From: Parapristionchus giblindavisi
Lineage: Eukaryota > Nematoda > Chromadorea > Rhabditida > Diplogasteridae
Length of the DNA: 64,000 nucleotides
Reading direction: 5' to 3'
Assembly: GCA_943737045.1 (NCBI GenBank)
Contig: CALSFV010000005.1
Location: 496,001 to 560,000 of the forward strand
Part shown: positions 38,173-52,085 of the stretch, in pieces
Layout of the letters: each line of letters begins with the position of its first letter
How positions within the stretch are numbered: position 1 is the stretch's first letter
Notes under the pieces: model-generated
Database searches by the model: none
Told to the model about the DNA's origin: nothing
What the model saw: only the letters and a program-made list of their open reading frames with translations
Translations under genes and position numbers: made by a program

Positions 38173-39536
38173 GTTATGTGCATGTTGCAAGGTTATGGAA
38201 AGACTGATTTGTAAAGATATCACTGCGTATCTAACCACCAATGATCTCTTGCCTACTGAACAGCATGGGTTCAGAGGTAGACGATCATGCAGTTCGTGCC
38301 TTCTCTCAAGCTTCTCCTCGTGGCACAAGAACCTAGATAAGAAAAACTTTATATCTGTAGCATTTATCGACTTCAGTAAGGCTTTTGATACATTGCCCCT
38401 TAATTTGCTTGTTCATAAATGTGAATCTATCGGTATCACTGGATGTCTTCTCAAATGGATTAGCTCCTTCCTTCATAATCGCACCCAATCAGTTATAGTA
38501 GGTGATACAATGTCTAACCCTTTCAATGTTATTAGTGGAGTCCCTCAAGGATCATTTCTTGGCCCCCTCCTTTTCTCTTTGTATATTTCGGACGTTGCAT
38601 CTGTGTTGCCCCAAAATGTTCAATGTTATATTTATGCAGATGATCTCAAAGTCTTCTCTGTCAATAACCCTATCGCCTTGCAAACTGCATTAGATTCAAT
38701 TCATGCATGGAGTACCCAGTGGGGACTCACAATGTCACGCACGAAAACAGTCATAATGTGCATGGGCCCGAATCACCCCCCATTCAATTTTTCGATCAAC
38801 AATACCTTTCTACCCTGCGTCACTGAGATCAAAGATCTCGGTGTCACATATTCAAATACTTTGGATTTCACTGAACATATTAGCAACATAGTGAAAAAAG
38901 CTAAAGCTCGCTCCTGCTACATCCTTCGCTCTTTCACTTCAAAAATCCCAGTTGTCTATACCCGTCTATTTTGCACTTATGTCCGTCCACTGCTCGAATA
39001 CTGTTCTGAAGTGTGGAACCCCATGTCGTCGTCTTTGAATGCCCTAATTGAATCAGTACTTATCAGATACTCCAGATTGGTATGTAAACGCTGTCGTCTA
39101 CCGTACACCTCGTATGAGGATCGTCTACGAGCCTTGGACCTCCCTACTTTAGAAACCCGTAGAACAATTATTGATCTTACTGTAACGTTCAAGATCATTC
39201 ATAATTTTATTGATATTGACCCCCGTAGCATCTTTATATTTTCCAACACTTTGAATTTTACTCGAGGTCATCAACTTAGAATTTGTATGAACCCTTCATC
39301 TAGTACACGCTATCTATCATTTTTCTCAAATCGTGTTGTCCGAAAATGGAATAATTTAGATCGAACTATTGTCACATCAATCTCTCCTCAAGTGTTTAGT
39401 AATTCTATAAAGGTTGCAATCCAGTAATTGCACCTATATCGTCGCTACTTCTTGTTTTAATATGTATTTTAATTGTTTATGAAAAAATCCCTCGTCTCTT
39501 TTCTCCAAGATGCGATAAATATATTATTATTATTAT
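38173..39536 (+). mobile_element. 5'-truncated CR1/Jockey-like non-LTR retrotransposon (copy in unit C)
   Basis: Same truncation point, same insertion site in exon 4 and the same encoded protein as the copy at 2414-3777, so both descend from one insertion that was later duplicated with its flanks. The frame ends at the TAA at 39425-39427. The only visible difference I found is in the 3' tail, where the ATT repeat is uninterrupted here. YADD and the other polymerase motifs are intact; endonuclease and N-terminal sequence are absent. Confidence 0.85.
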
Positions 39537-42500
39537 TATCATCCATTTCATTCTCAATCGAATCATCTAACGATAATCTGTTGTCTTCAACTGTTTCATG
39601 ATCCGAAATGGTATCGACAGAAATTTCCTGAATATGAGAAGTCAAAGAAAGCCAATGTCGTATGCTTACCATTGAATTGTTTTGATCGCTAATGAATTGA
39701 GTGGAGACATTCTCTGATTCACATTTCTTTCTCTTACGATTAGAATGAGAAGAGTTGTTGGAATAACTTTCAGTAGAATGAAATATGTTCTCACATTTAA
39801 TACTCTTTTGAGTTGATTCAATTGCTCCCGAATATCCATCAATATACGGAATAGGAGGAGGAACGGATTTGGATTGATTCGGTGATACATTTGCTTCAGG
39901 GACTACAGTAGACAGGGCGGATACGGTACTTGCCGGGGATACTGAAGGTTGAGCAGGTATGATGCCAAACGTTGTTACAGTATTCAGATAAGGTGTGGCA
40001 CTCAATGGTACTTCCGTTTTTACTGAACCAGAGTTCGAGGGCAATGATGAAATAGGATTCATCGAATGAGATATGGCAGTCTGGTCAGTAATGGTTGAAT
40101 ATACTTCTATGAGGCATTGAGAGAGACCATAGAACAAATCATGAAATTCATCGTATCTGAATGAAAACTAATTATTGATTTTCTCAAAACCTTCAGTTTT
40201 ACCAGTCTTCGAAATGGTGCAATCTTTGTAATTTTTTCGCTCAAAATGCATAAATAGTATACATACCTGTCTACATCTCGAATGTATGATTTTGCTTGTT
40301 CATATTCTAGTTCACGAAGCGCGAAATGAAGTGCCTAGTAAAAGGAATATACCTTATACTAGCAATATCCTCATTTTCTTTTTTTTTGCCCAATTATAAT
40401 GAGAGTTAACGCTCGGTTATGATATTTGCTCGTACAATTGAATTTAATGAGAAAATCAAAATGAAAGATTCAAAAGAGATGAAGAAACGGATTAATTCAT
40501 AACATAAACATACATCTTTGTTTGCCTTTTGATCCTTAATTACTCTTAATAGATCAATCATACGGTAGGTCATTGGAATCAATTCATTTGAACTTGAGAT
40601 AGCCAGATGATGAGCCTTAAAGGAAACTTGTAGTTATACCTTTTTCCAATTTATTTTATTCAGCAAAAGTTCAACGATGTGATCTATAGTTCTGCAAGGC
40701 CAGTTACATCGCGACAATCTAGTGGGTCTTCGTCTTTAAACTAGTAATTTTACGTTAGAATTACAGTTTAAAAAAAGGCAGCGAAATATTATAACGACCA
40801 GTGAAATAGTAATTTAGCCGACCGAAACAATAAACGTATGGCATACCTTTTGATACCATTCTTCCATTGGCTTTATCGATATATTAATACGAGAGCTCAT
40901 TTCTGAAAAGAAAAAACTCATATAATGAGAAAAATGACTGGGAAAGGTTGAAAGGGACGCGAGTAGTGATGTGTCCATAGCTTGGTTGATTAGATGGGAT
41001 GGATGGAGACAGGGAAGGGGTCGATGAGAATGAAGAGAGTAAGATGGGATGAGTGAATAGAGATAGCGAAGATTATCCAGAGGGTACATATATTGAGAAC
41101 AATCTTACCACTATTTAGTAAATGGTGTGAATATGAATTACATACATAATTAATTATTATACAATATTTTTGATAGCAATACTAATAATAATATAATATA
41201 TACTTTAGGCGGTGCAAAAGTAAAGTATTATAGTTGATAAATCATTAATATGAAGTTTAGTATGCATAAATACGATATGGTAGCAAAGATGATAGTTACA
41301 ATTTCTCAGTGGTGATTTTACTGAAGATACCTTAAACTACTAAGAAGAGGTATGCTGTCTAGCACCATTTGCCGAAACAACGGAATCGAATGACAATTAT
41401 GTCTATATGAATGTAAAAAAGTGAAACATTTGTGAGAAATTGCGACAAAATATGACAAAATTGTGATCTTTTTCGAGTTCCTGATGATGTTTTATCTAAA
41501 CAAAAATGATAATGAATTGAAGTGTATCACAGTGCATCAAATGAATCAAGGTAATTAGAGAGAAGGAAGATGAAATGTTTCATGTCTGTGAACAAATATA
41601 TAAAAGAAATGATAAGGAGAAATAAGCAAAACAAACGCGGTCCGATTTTTCGGCCCTCGATTCCAGACACCGGAACCGCCCCATTTGGGTTTTGCTTAGA
41701 GTAAAAAAGATCGGTTCTTACAATGGAGACATTACTCACGGGTTAGAATATTGTACAAATGTGAATAATTTTTCAGCATAGTTCATGGTTCAAGTTTTTG
41801 ACTTATCACTAGCACCATTTTGGACCTTAGAACGGGACGTTTGCATAATATATAAATATTGGAACCGTGTACGTAATAGTGTGAAAGAAAATATGGTACC
41901 CAAATATTTCACGGACAGTAGACTAAAAGATAATTATTGGACTGTATGAACTTCTGATCGACAAAATGATAATGTGCTTTGCACAATCGATGTTACTCTC
42001 ATACAGTATCAGTTTCATTATTTCGACAATTATGTATTCTTCGGATTCGTAATAGGCAACGAAAACTGATCCTAGTCATATTAATGCCAACTTATATTTC
42101 CAGGACAAGTTTCGAGCTTCTCCTTGTGAGAAAGGAAGGTAGAGCCTAAGAGAAAGAGAGCAAAAGTGAGATCACAGGCGGATAGTATACATTGGTGCCT
42201 CACACAGTAATTCAAAAGAAATATTTTGTTTGCAAGGATTTCAGTGCCCGTTCTCCCTGTGTTGGAGAAACGATGTGCTATGGTCATCCCATCTAACCCC
42301 ATCCCATCCACACCCAATACATATCCCACTGAATTCATTCCCTTTTGTGATTTATATTTGTGAGAAAGAAGACGAAGTTGTTAACAGAATAGATTTATCG
42401 GTACATAATACATCAACAACAACTATGATACATTTCACAACGATAGTATTGAGGTAGATGATGTATATGGTGGAGGTAGTATTAATTGTAGTTGAGATAG

Positions 42501-42552
42501 AATGAAGTGCAGATATATTAATAGAGAATAGGATGAGATTACGGTAGAATCA

Positions 42553-42753
42553 TCATTGAGAATTTCCATTGAGGATTGTAGAGGGAAGAGCGGGGATTAC
42601 TCCTCCAATACGATTGTCGACTAGAGGATAGAAGTCCTCATTGGACTCCTTTTTGTCTCCAATAATGGAGAGATTGAAAGATTGATTTGAAGAGTGATAC
42701 CACCATTCCATGAATTCCTCAGAGTAGACAACTTCTCCAGCAACGAAAGCCAT
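42553..42753 (-). CDS. Small MAFVAGEV protein gene, unit C left arm
   Basis: 66 codons, same protein as unit A's left arm (SFNLSIIGDKK, NGNSQ), as this half of unit C is A-derived. The upstream site farthest from the TATA box has lost one base (ACTCCGCCA), as in unit A's left copy. Confidence 0.6.
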   Translation of the reverse strand: MAFVAGEVVYSEEFMEWWYHSSNQSFNLSIIGDKKESNEDFYPLVDNRIGGVIPALPSTILNGNSQ

Positions 42754-42805
42754 CTTGAACACTATTCAAGTCGAATGACTATGATTTCGTGTTAAGGAAA
42801 CGGGA

Positions 42806-42888
42806 TTTTATAGGTGTTAATATAAATGGGCGGAGTTAATAGACGTGTGAGAGAAATGGGCGGAGTTACTAATAGGTTGACTCCGCCA
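42806..42888 (-). promoter_or_regulatory. Promoter of the small gene at 42553
   Basis: TATA box at 42806-42812; sites at 42828-42836 and 42858-42866; degraded third site near 42880. Confidence 0.5.
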
Positions 42889-45382
42889 TATGATGCTTCA
42901 AGGAAGCGACAAAGACCAATGTATACATATAGTTTCATGCAAAACATGTCAAGAGATCGAATGAACTCAGACTACATAGATTTAAAAGGGCAAACATGGT
43001 ACAGAATGCACTGACAGATCAGCACGTAGATTTTTTTTGAAAGTAGATTTTTTCAAATGAGTGCTTCAATGTACATTTTTTTTGTATTAGAAAAGAAGAA
43101 TTCTATTTTCAATTGAATTGATCTCCATCAACCTATACTATAATTACATATCTGTTATATCTCTCATTTGTTATGATGCAATTATTTTATAAGAATAAGA
43201 ATAAGAATAAGAGCATTACCATCATTATCATCTCTCGAAGTCTCATCTTCACACTAAAAGCCAGAACGACCATTCGATACTATATAAAGATAAAGATCTC
43301 GCGTTTGTCTTGCTTTCAAAGAAAAATAGTATGTATTAGAATACACTTTATTTTAGGATACTCGCACCTATGAGTGAAGATTTTCATTTGACATTAAACC
43401 TTGATGGGAAGAACTGCATTGTGTTATCCTACTATGATTTTACTGAGTGTAGTGTAACTCACACATACTCTAATGATACTCTATGGTAAATTCAAGCTTA
43501 TTTATTCAATACCTCCAAATAGTTATTGTCTTTTATGTCTTTGAAACATTGATTCCTACTGTCTTCTTCCTCCAAAAAAAACATATCCCACCCCCCATGC
43601 GTTCAATTGCAATAATATGTTTTTATTTCTGACCAAACATCAGTTGAGGCACTGTTATGCTGCAATAAACTATTCAAGAGGGATGGAATTAACCGACTTA
43701 AAACGAATTTGCTAAGAAATCACGTTTGATCGAAAAATGTGTGAGATTTTGATTTTTTGCAGACCCGAGGGGATTTACTTTCATAATTTAAAATGTATTT
43801 ATACTATGGGTTTAGAAGATCAGAAAACTGGATGAAATTATTGGATCAATAGATTTCTTCATAAGGTTAACTAAAGATAATCTCAATAAATATTAATAAA
43901 AACTAAGGTTGGTCAAATGAAACAAAGATAGCTTAAAAGTGAAAATAAGTATACGGTCGCTCGTATTCTATGACTCATGGACACATCAAATCCAAGATTA
44001 TCAAATCGATTCTATTTAGAACGGGCTCAACTTGTTATTGTAAACTTCTCTCAAATGATCATATGCTTCATTTTTACTATTCTTGGATTGCTGATTTACG
44101 ACCTTTGTAACGTCTAGAATCTCTAGAGTATCAATATTATACATATCATGTTGTTTACTTTTAAATTTCCATGTCTCGTTGCAGTTGAGTAAAAAATTTT
44201 TTTATAAATTGTTGTTTTCATTGCGCCCGAATAATTTCTTTTGAATCTTTCCAAAATTGCAGTTATCTTGTGATATGTATCTTAATGCATCAATGCGCAT
44301 TTTGTCAATTTGTATTTTGATTTTCTAGTTTTTGAAAAGAAGCTATTATTTAAGTAGGCGCACATTAATTGATCAATGTTTCAATTCGAATCGTTCTCAG
44401 AAACAGAGATTATAGTGTGCAGTACATACATGGAAAGTTGTATTAATTATACCTCCGGAAATATATGAAGCTGTAATAACGAGAGGATGGTAAAAAAGCA
44501 TCAATATAGGAAAATTACGCAGGGATGGAGAATCGATATAAGTGGTGTCTATGTTGTCATCTTACTTTCATTTTTTTTCAAAGCTATTTCTCTATCTCTT
44601 GGTTTTAGCTCCCCATATAGAATGAAATGATTAGCCATTCACAATTTTCGATAAAAGTTGAAGATTTGGAGCGTAAAAAAGCAGATTATTCGTTGATTGC
44701 AACATGCGATTTGTGACTACAATAAGACTGATCTACTCAATGAAGGAGTACCGGAAAGTTTTTGCTCTTTTAATAGAATGGATTCTCAATCTCAGTCGAC
44801 AAAAATCCTGATTAAACTAATGATAGTCCATCCATATTGAACTAAATTCGAAAACATCCGCATACTGTAAGAAGTCTGTATCCAATTTAGAAATACATAC
44901 ATGTTATAGGTTCATCGAATGTTTTATCCATTGAAAATTTCAAGGAATATATTAAGAATCACATTCGATCTCGAATTGATGTGTGTAAGTAACCTATGTA
45001 TTATATCTACGACGTTTGAACTATTGTATCAACTTTATATTACACCTTCAAAACGAGAGAAAACAACAAAAGTAAAAGATTATACAGGGAAATTTTATAA
45101 TTTTTCATACTTGGTGAAACAAATCGCATTGTGAGTGAAGCTCAAATGTCATTTATCACGAAAAAAATACAAAAAAGTTGCAGAATTGAAGGATATGGGA
45201 AAATCTCCTACAATTACAAACATCTCCTACGTTTCTCTCGTTTTGACGGTAGATTGATTTGTCTTTAATTAGATTTATTATTAGAAAAGTATCAAGTGTT
45301 GGGAAACATGAAGATGAATGAAGAGTATTCAAAACAATCAGTGACAACTATTCCATCCCTCAATGGTTCCTTCTGTGCTTAA

Positions 45383-45495
45383 AGTCACACCCCAACCTAA
45401 TTTTACTCTCCGCATTGGCAATACTCTCTCGTAGACAATGAAAGCGAGAGAGTGTGGCCAGAGCGGAGAGTTTCCAATTAGCTTGGGGTGTGCCC
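45383..45495. mobile_element. 113-bp TTAA-flanked MITE (unit C)
   Basis: Same element and site, with TTAA at 45379-45382 and 45496-45499. Its sequence follows the unit A version (CCCCAACCTAATTTTA), in line with this part of unit C being A-derived. Confidence 0.75.
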
Positions 45496-47466
45496 TTAAA
45501 AAAGGTCATATTACGTATGCAAAGAGCACATTGAAACATATTTGTTAAAACTTGGAGAGGATGCTCTGTTTTCTTCATAACTCAACTCAATGAGTCACTT
45601 TCTTGAATCTCTATATTTTTATATTAATTTCCTTGGTTTGTCTTTTAAACTTGGAATGCACTTTTACGTTCAAACACGCAAAATCATTCCTACATTACTG
45701 CATAATCTAATCATTCCAGAAATTGAAATAAGATTATACGTATAGCTTTATATTACGAACCAGATTATTCACTACGTATTCCATGGTCTAATCAAATGAA
45801 AAAGAAGATCTTGGTGAACATAAACTAGAAACTAATGTCAGCATTTTGTGGATTAACTTAGGCGTCTTAAGACTTGATCAATTGATCGTCAATTGGTTCA
45901 TGTTCTTTTATTTCAAAATATACATACATATGGAATCTAAGAATAGAAAAATGAAAGATAACAACATATGAACTTTAAATAGATGATTACAATAGCAACG
46001 TGTGCCCGCTCAAAATATAAACGAACTGATAATCTTTGATTCAATGAGTCCACTAGTCAGAATTACAGCGGGAATTCATTTTCGCTGTTTAGTTATTTTG
46101 GATTTATTTGAATCTTTATTAATAGGATATTTATTGACATTAACTTGAATTTTGATCTTCTAAATTCATATTATAAGTATATTTAAAATTTTAAAAGTAA
46201 ATCTCCCTCGCATCTGGAAACAAATTTTAAAATCTCACGCACATTCTTCGATCAAATGTGATTTATTAACACGATAGTTTTAAATCCGCTAATTTCACCA
46301 AGCTTGAATATTTTATTACAAACTAATAGCATAATAGTGCCTCATATGTTCTTTGGTCATAAAGATTCACATCCTGTCAATCGAGAATAATGATAGGAAA
46401 TAAAAGACATTGAATGAAACTTTTCTAATATCGCTGATCACAGAATATGAACTCTCTGTTTTCTAAACTGAGACTTCCATAAGATCAGCTCATATATGCG
46501 TTCTCAATCAAGAACTCTCGTCATTTTTCAGGGCGCTGCTTTTGCCATCTTCGTTTGATGACGATATATCAAAGATATTTGATAGCCACTAGTTTCTTAA
46601 TCATGTCATTATATTTCAGTTTCCGTATTGGTTTCTTGGTTTTCAGAATGAAACTTAGCATGGACTACAACGTATTCTTGATAGGATTTTATAATACTAC
46701 ACGTATAGATGGCGATCATAATTTGGGATTATGCTCCTGGTGAAATGGGAAAATGGCAAGATGTGTTAGTTAGAAGACTGGTTACAAGATAAGTATATTT
46801 AGAAAATATTTTGATATTCGAATGCAAAAAGATGTGCCAGAAAGATGAGAAGAGAAAGATGTTGTACCAGGCACGAAAAGAGATTATCCATAGTGATGCC
46901 AGGATGTGATATTATTATACATATCGTGTATGATATTACGAAACGAAACGATACGTCACTATGACGCAAAGATATTGAACGATACAAAAAGAGATTCTAT
47001 GAACTTCTGAACGACATAATGATAATGTACTTCGATGTACACAATCAATGTTACTCTCATACATTATTAATGTATTTTTCAACAATGAGCGTATGTGCTA
47101 TATGGTTTGGTGGCAAAGTCATGGAACGTTTGCAATATTGTGGCCGTAGATGTTCATATTATGCTGGGTTTAGACGAAAATCATGAGAGTGCTTCTGAAT
47201 ACTGTAAGAAGTTACATTAGACACCAATTGATATTAGCCACCAATTGATATTGAAATCGTGCGGTCGTATTCTATTTTTTAACATTCTTGAGTGCAATAT
47301 TTTCTTTTGATGCAGTTGAGACAGATCTTTCGTTGCAGTTCCTCCGTCTTTAGATCCTCTGGAGTGATATAAGATGTGCTCGATCCTCATTTATTTTATC
47401 CCTATAAGGGTACTTCATCCGTTTGCTTAATATTTATTGTTTTAGATACACTTAAACTTGTGGTGA

Positions 47467-47470
<4 letters not shown>

Positions 47471-47551
<81 letters not shown>
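47471..47551. repeat. (TA)n microsatellite, unit C
   Basis: About 40 TA repeats. The length differs from B although the surrounding sequence is almost identical. Confidence 0.95.
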
Positions 47552-47554
<3 letters not shown>

Positions 47555-48954
47555 CTTCTTTGTTTGTTTCATTGCACAGGCTGCTAGGACGCAGATAATC
47601 GGAGAATTTCCCTTGCCGATTGTGCATTTTCATAGAAATCAGTGCTGAGATTTTACGTTTACGGATTTTAAAATCTTTATTTTACGGATTCCGAAAAATT
47701 CAATTAGTAAAATATTTGTTTTTAAATTAATGTTCGAAAATTGAACAAAAATGCTTTTTCACAAAATTGTAAAATTAAAATCATTGTATTCGATAGTGTT
47801 CGGCTCCAGTACATGTTCCAGCCGTCGACAGATTTGTCCATGGAGTAGTCCTGCAGTCTTGCTTCTCAGATATCTAGATATAGCAATATAAAGTATCGAT
47901 TAGTGATACATGGTCGCCATATAAATATTACATTTAAGACAACATGTGTAGAATCTGATACTTGGCTGATTAAACTGTATCATTATATAATAGTAACATA
48001 ATTAATAACAATGAGAAGAACAACATTTGAGTGAAAATCGATTATTTTTTATAATTAATTTATCCTACGTGTCTTATCGTGACCTCAGCACGCCCAGACT
48101 AATCTGTCGTTTAGCGGCATCCATTCCTTCCCCAATGTTTCTGTGCTTGATAAAGGTCATTAAACTGTAACTGTAAACTGTCTTATCGTGCAGCGCGGGG
48201 ATGATTCTCTTTGATTTTCACATAAATTGATCTTAGGCTTCAGCAAAAGTTTTGTACAATTTCGAAAATAATGAGTGCATATATTGACCAATAACATAGT
48301 ACACTGAGAAAATCATTCTAGGATAACACAAAACAGTTATTCCCATAAAGTATTAATTTCAAATGATAATCTTCAGTGCATTTTCATAGGTGCGAGTATC
48401 TTAAAATCAAGTGTATTCTAATACATACTATTTTCTTTGAAAGCAAGACAAACGCGAGATCTTTATCTTTAGAAAGTGTTGAATGGTCGTCGTGGCTTTC
48501 AGTGTGAAGATGAGACTTCGGGAGATGATAATGTTGGTAATGCTCTTATTCTTATTCTTACTTTTATTCTTATAATTTAATTACATAAAATCAAATGAGA
48601 GATATAACAGATATGTAATTATAGTATAGGTTGATGGAGATCATCAATTCAAATGAAAATAGAATTCTTCTTTTCTAATACAGTTTGGATCATTTTTCAA
48701 CGGTTGTAGATGAAACTTTTGTAAAGATAATGTGTGAATTATAAAATATTTATTTTATCCACCAGCCGCAATGCAAAAACGTACATTGAAGCACTCATTT
48801 GAAAAAAATCTACTTCGGGCTGATCTGTCAGTGCATTCTGCACCATATTTGCCCTTTTAAATCTATGTAGTCTGAGTTCATTCGATCTCTTGAAATGTTT
48901 TGCATGAAACTATATGTAGACATTGATCTTTGTCGCTTCCTTGAAGCATCATAT

Positions 48955-49037
48955 GGGCGGAGTCAACCTATTAGTAACTCCGCCCATTTCTCTCACACGT
49001 CTATTAACTCCGCCCATTTATATTGACACCTATAAAA
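48955..49037 (+). promoter_or_regulatory. Promoter of the small gene at 49090
   Basis: Sites at 48955-48963, 48977-48985 and 49007-49015; TATAAAA at 49031-49037. Confidence 0.55.
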
Positions 49038-49089
49038 TCCCGATTCCTTAGCACGAAATCATAGTCATTCGACTTGAATAGTGTTCAAA

Positions 49090-49293
49090 ATGGCTTTCGT
49101 TGCTGGAGAAGTTGTCTACTCTGAGGAATTCATGGAATGGTGGTATCACTCTTCAAATCAATCTATCAATATCTCCATTATTGGAGGAGATAAGAAGGAG
49201 TCCAATGAGGACTTCCATCCTCTAGTCGACAATCGTATTGGAGGAGCAGTTCCCGCTCTTCCCTCTACAATCCTCAATGGAAATACTCAATGA
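49090..49293 (+). CDS. Small MAFVAGEV protein gene, unit C right arm
   Basis: 67 codons, identical protein to the right-arm copies of A and B. TATA box at 49031-49037 and three intact upstream sites. The left and right copies within this one unit differ more from each other than from their positional counterparts in other units, so the arms are not being homogenised with each other here. Confidence 0.6.
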   Translation: MAFVAGEVVYSEEFMEWWYHSSNQSINISIIGGDKKESNEDFHPLVDNRIGGAVPALPSTILNGNTQ

Positions 49294-50693
49294 TGATACT
49301 ACTGTAATCACTCTCTATTCTCCATTAATATAACTACACTATATTCTACCTTTATAATAATTGATACTACCTCCACCCTATACATCATCTACCTCAATAC
49401 CATCGATGTGAAATGTATCACAGTTGTTGTTGATGTATTATGTACCGATAAATCTATTCTGTTAACAACTTCGTCTTCTTTGTCACAAATATAAATCACA
49501 AAAGGGAATGAATGCAGTGGGATATGTATTGGGTGTGGATGGGATGGGGTTAGATGGGATGACCATAGCACATCGTTTATCCAGCACAGGGAGAACGGGC
49601 ACTGAAATCCTTGCAAACAAAATATTTCTTTTGAATTACTGTGTGAGGCACCAATGTATACTATCCGCCTGTGATCTCACTTTTGCTCTCTTTCTCTTAG
49701 GCTCTACCTTCCTTTCTCACAAGGGGGAGCTCGCAACTTGTCCTGGCCACATAAGTTGACATTAATATGACTAGGATCAGTTTTCGTTGCCTATTACGAA
49801 TCCGAAGAATACACAATTGACGAAATAATGAAATTGATACTGTACGAGAGTAACATCGATTGTGTAAAGCACATTATTATTATGTCGATCAGAAGTTCAT
49901 ACAATCCAATAACTCTCTTTTAGTATCGTTTAATATCTTCGCAGCATAATGATTTTTCGTTCTTCGTAGATGTGGTATCTAAAGTAGTACTGCTAATCAT
50001 TCAGTGAATACTATAGATACTCTAAACCTTTTGTCCGTGAAATATTTGGGTACCGTATTTTCTTTCACACTATATTTATATATTATGCAAACGACCCGTT
50101 CTAAGGCCGAAAATGATGCTGGTGGCGAGTGATGTTTATCCACAGATTATGGTAGTTCGTGATAAGTCAAGAACTTGAACCATGAACTATGCTGAAAAAT
50201 CATTCACATTTGTACAATATTACCCGTGAGTAATGTCTCCATTGTAAGAACCGATATTTTTACTCTAAGTCCTCCAACCCACAAGGGGCGGTTCCGGTGT
50301 CTAGAATCGAGGGCCGAAAAATCGGACCGCGTTTGTTTTGCTTATAGTCTCCTTATCATTTCTTTTTTTTATATTTGTTCACAGTCATGAAACATTTCAA
50401 CTTCCTCCTCTCTAATTACCTTGATTCATTTGATCCACTGTGATACAATATTCAATTCATGGTCATTTTTGCTTATATAAAACATCATCAAGAACTCGAA
50501 AAAGATTACAATTTTGTCATATTTTGTCGCAATTTCTCACAAATGTTTCACTTTTTTTTCATTTATATAAACATAATTGTCATTCGATTCCGTTGTTTCG
50601 GCAAATGGTGATAGACAGCATAACTCTTCTTAGTAGTTTAACGTATCTTCAGTAAAATCACCACTGAGTAATTGTAACTATCATCTTTGCTAA

Positions 50694-50996
50694 ATGGAGA
50701 GGCGGATGCTAGGAATATCGTTGAGAGATCGATGGAGGAATGAACGGATAAGAGATGCGACCAAGTTGAAGGATTGAAATACGGAGGCTTTGCGGAGGAA
50801 ATGCAATTGGGCACAGAAGATCAAGAGGATGACCATCGACCGCAGGGCTCGCAATACTACAGTATGGACGCCGTTATCTCGCTCTCGCGTTGCTGGACGA
50901 CCACCACCGAGATGGAGGGATGATTTGACAAGAACTATCGGATCTACATGGTGGAGTATGAATAGTCATGACTTTACCCGTTCCATCCCCATCTAA
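50694..50996 (+). pseudogene. RTE-like retrotransposon C-terminal fragment (unit C)
   Basis: Carries the shared stop at 50775-50777 and the unit B version of the variable base, as expected for the B-derived half of unit C. Confidence 0.7.
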
Positions 50997-52085
50997 ATCG
51001 ATGTTGATGAGGTTTTCCTCGAATAACTCGAGAATGGGTTGTAATAGCTATTCGATCATGAAAGAACTTTTTATTCAACTTTCCGAGAGCATCATATTCC
51101 TTACTTTCGAATAATCGATTGGACCATTTTGAAGGCAGATACGATGGAACAACTGTTGAGGCGAAATAAAATGACTAAGTCAAGTGTACTCTATTAAACG
51201 GTATTGGGGGGACAGAGATACGGTAAATGAACAACATACCTACTTTGTGCGTCATCTGAAAACTCTTTTTCTGCAATAATACGCGTGTACTCAAGAGAAA
51301 ATTTTCGAGAACAGGCTAGCCTTTTAGTAAAAAAAATTGTTTTACGCGTTTTTCACCCTAAAGACGAATTAGCAGCGAACGGGTCATGAAACTTTTTTTG
51401 GAGAATATTAGAATACGGTTCGAATGACACCTGTCAGCTCGCTGTACGATGAATATGAACCGAGTTATGATCAGTTCCAGGGTAGATCACAAAAAATCGA
51501 TAATTTGCAATTTTCGCCAAATGAGGTGGATAGGCCTTCTCAGGACCCCCAACCAAAACCACTCACCAACTTTCATCGAAATCAAAGACAAAAAATTTTC
51601 CTAGTGGCAGACCCGGCCGTTTATGCTACACTTTTACAGGAGACCCGTGATAAGGGCAGAAAAGGGGTAGATTAGATTCTTCAATCAATTCAGGAATCTA
51701 TATTTCAATACATAGATGGGAAAAACGAAAAAGACATAGCGAAATAAAAGGAAAACCCAACCTTCTCTATATTTTTTCTACCATCCTTCAATCCTTCAAT
51801 CCTTCAGATAATCCATCAAAAGACTTATCTAACATATATGCCCCATCCCCGATGCGTTGTTCCGAGAATCGTCTCCAATACTTTGTCAATTCAAGAATTC
51901 CTTCCTTTCCATAACATAATGAACAATATTTATCGATATATTTGATACATTTAAAAATGAGCACAAAGTGAAAATCTTCTTCATTAGGTATTTAAGTGAT
52001 TATTATCCAATTGAGACCTGAAATTTTGATTGATAAAAATTAAATTGATTGATTATTTAAAATCAATAATAAAATTAGTCTACCT

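Larger units (their letters stand above)
34804..40902 (-). pseudogene. Zinc-finger gene, copy C: complete exon set, exon 4 broken by a retrotransposon
   Basis: Exons on the minus strand: 40847-40902, 40514-40615, 40267-40334, E4 from 40156 down to 38122 (interrupted at about 38173-39536), 36871-36924, 36746-36814, 36610-36690, 36423-36506, 36278-36367, 35482-35559, 34804-34872 (stop TGA at 34804-34806). All splice dinucleotides and frames seen in copy B are kept, so the retrotransposon is the only obvious lesion. It ends the frame at 39469-39471, leaving about 300 residues without fingers. Intron 7 is short here (about 100 bases) because there is no foldback insertion. E8 carries IIEACKKG where B has IIEVCKKG. 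E1-E4 match copy A, E6-E7 match copy D, and E8-E11 are the B-type set, so the copy is a mosaic. Confidence 0.6.
41281..43465. repeat. Inverted-repeat arm, unit C left
   Basis: Near-identical to the unit A left arm, including its internal loss near 43075. It pairs with about 48290-50692. Confidence 0.7.
43466..48289. other. Loop of the inverted repeat, unit C: mosaic, no confident gene
   Basis: Follows unit A up to about 45884 and unit B from about 46052. Otherwise as in the other loops. Confidence 0.5.
48290..50692. repeat. Inverted-repeat arm, unit C right
   Basis: Near-identical to the unit B right arm. The two arms of unit C thus come from different units. Confidence 0.7.

Noticed and set aside
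47442..47633. Frame of repeated Tyr-Ile
   Set aside because: Translation of the TA microsatellite.
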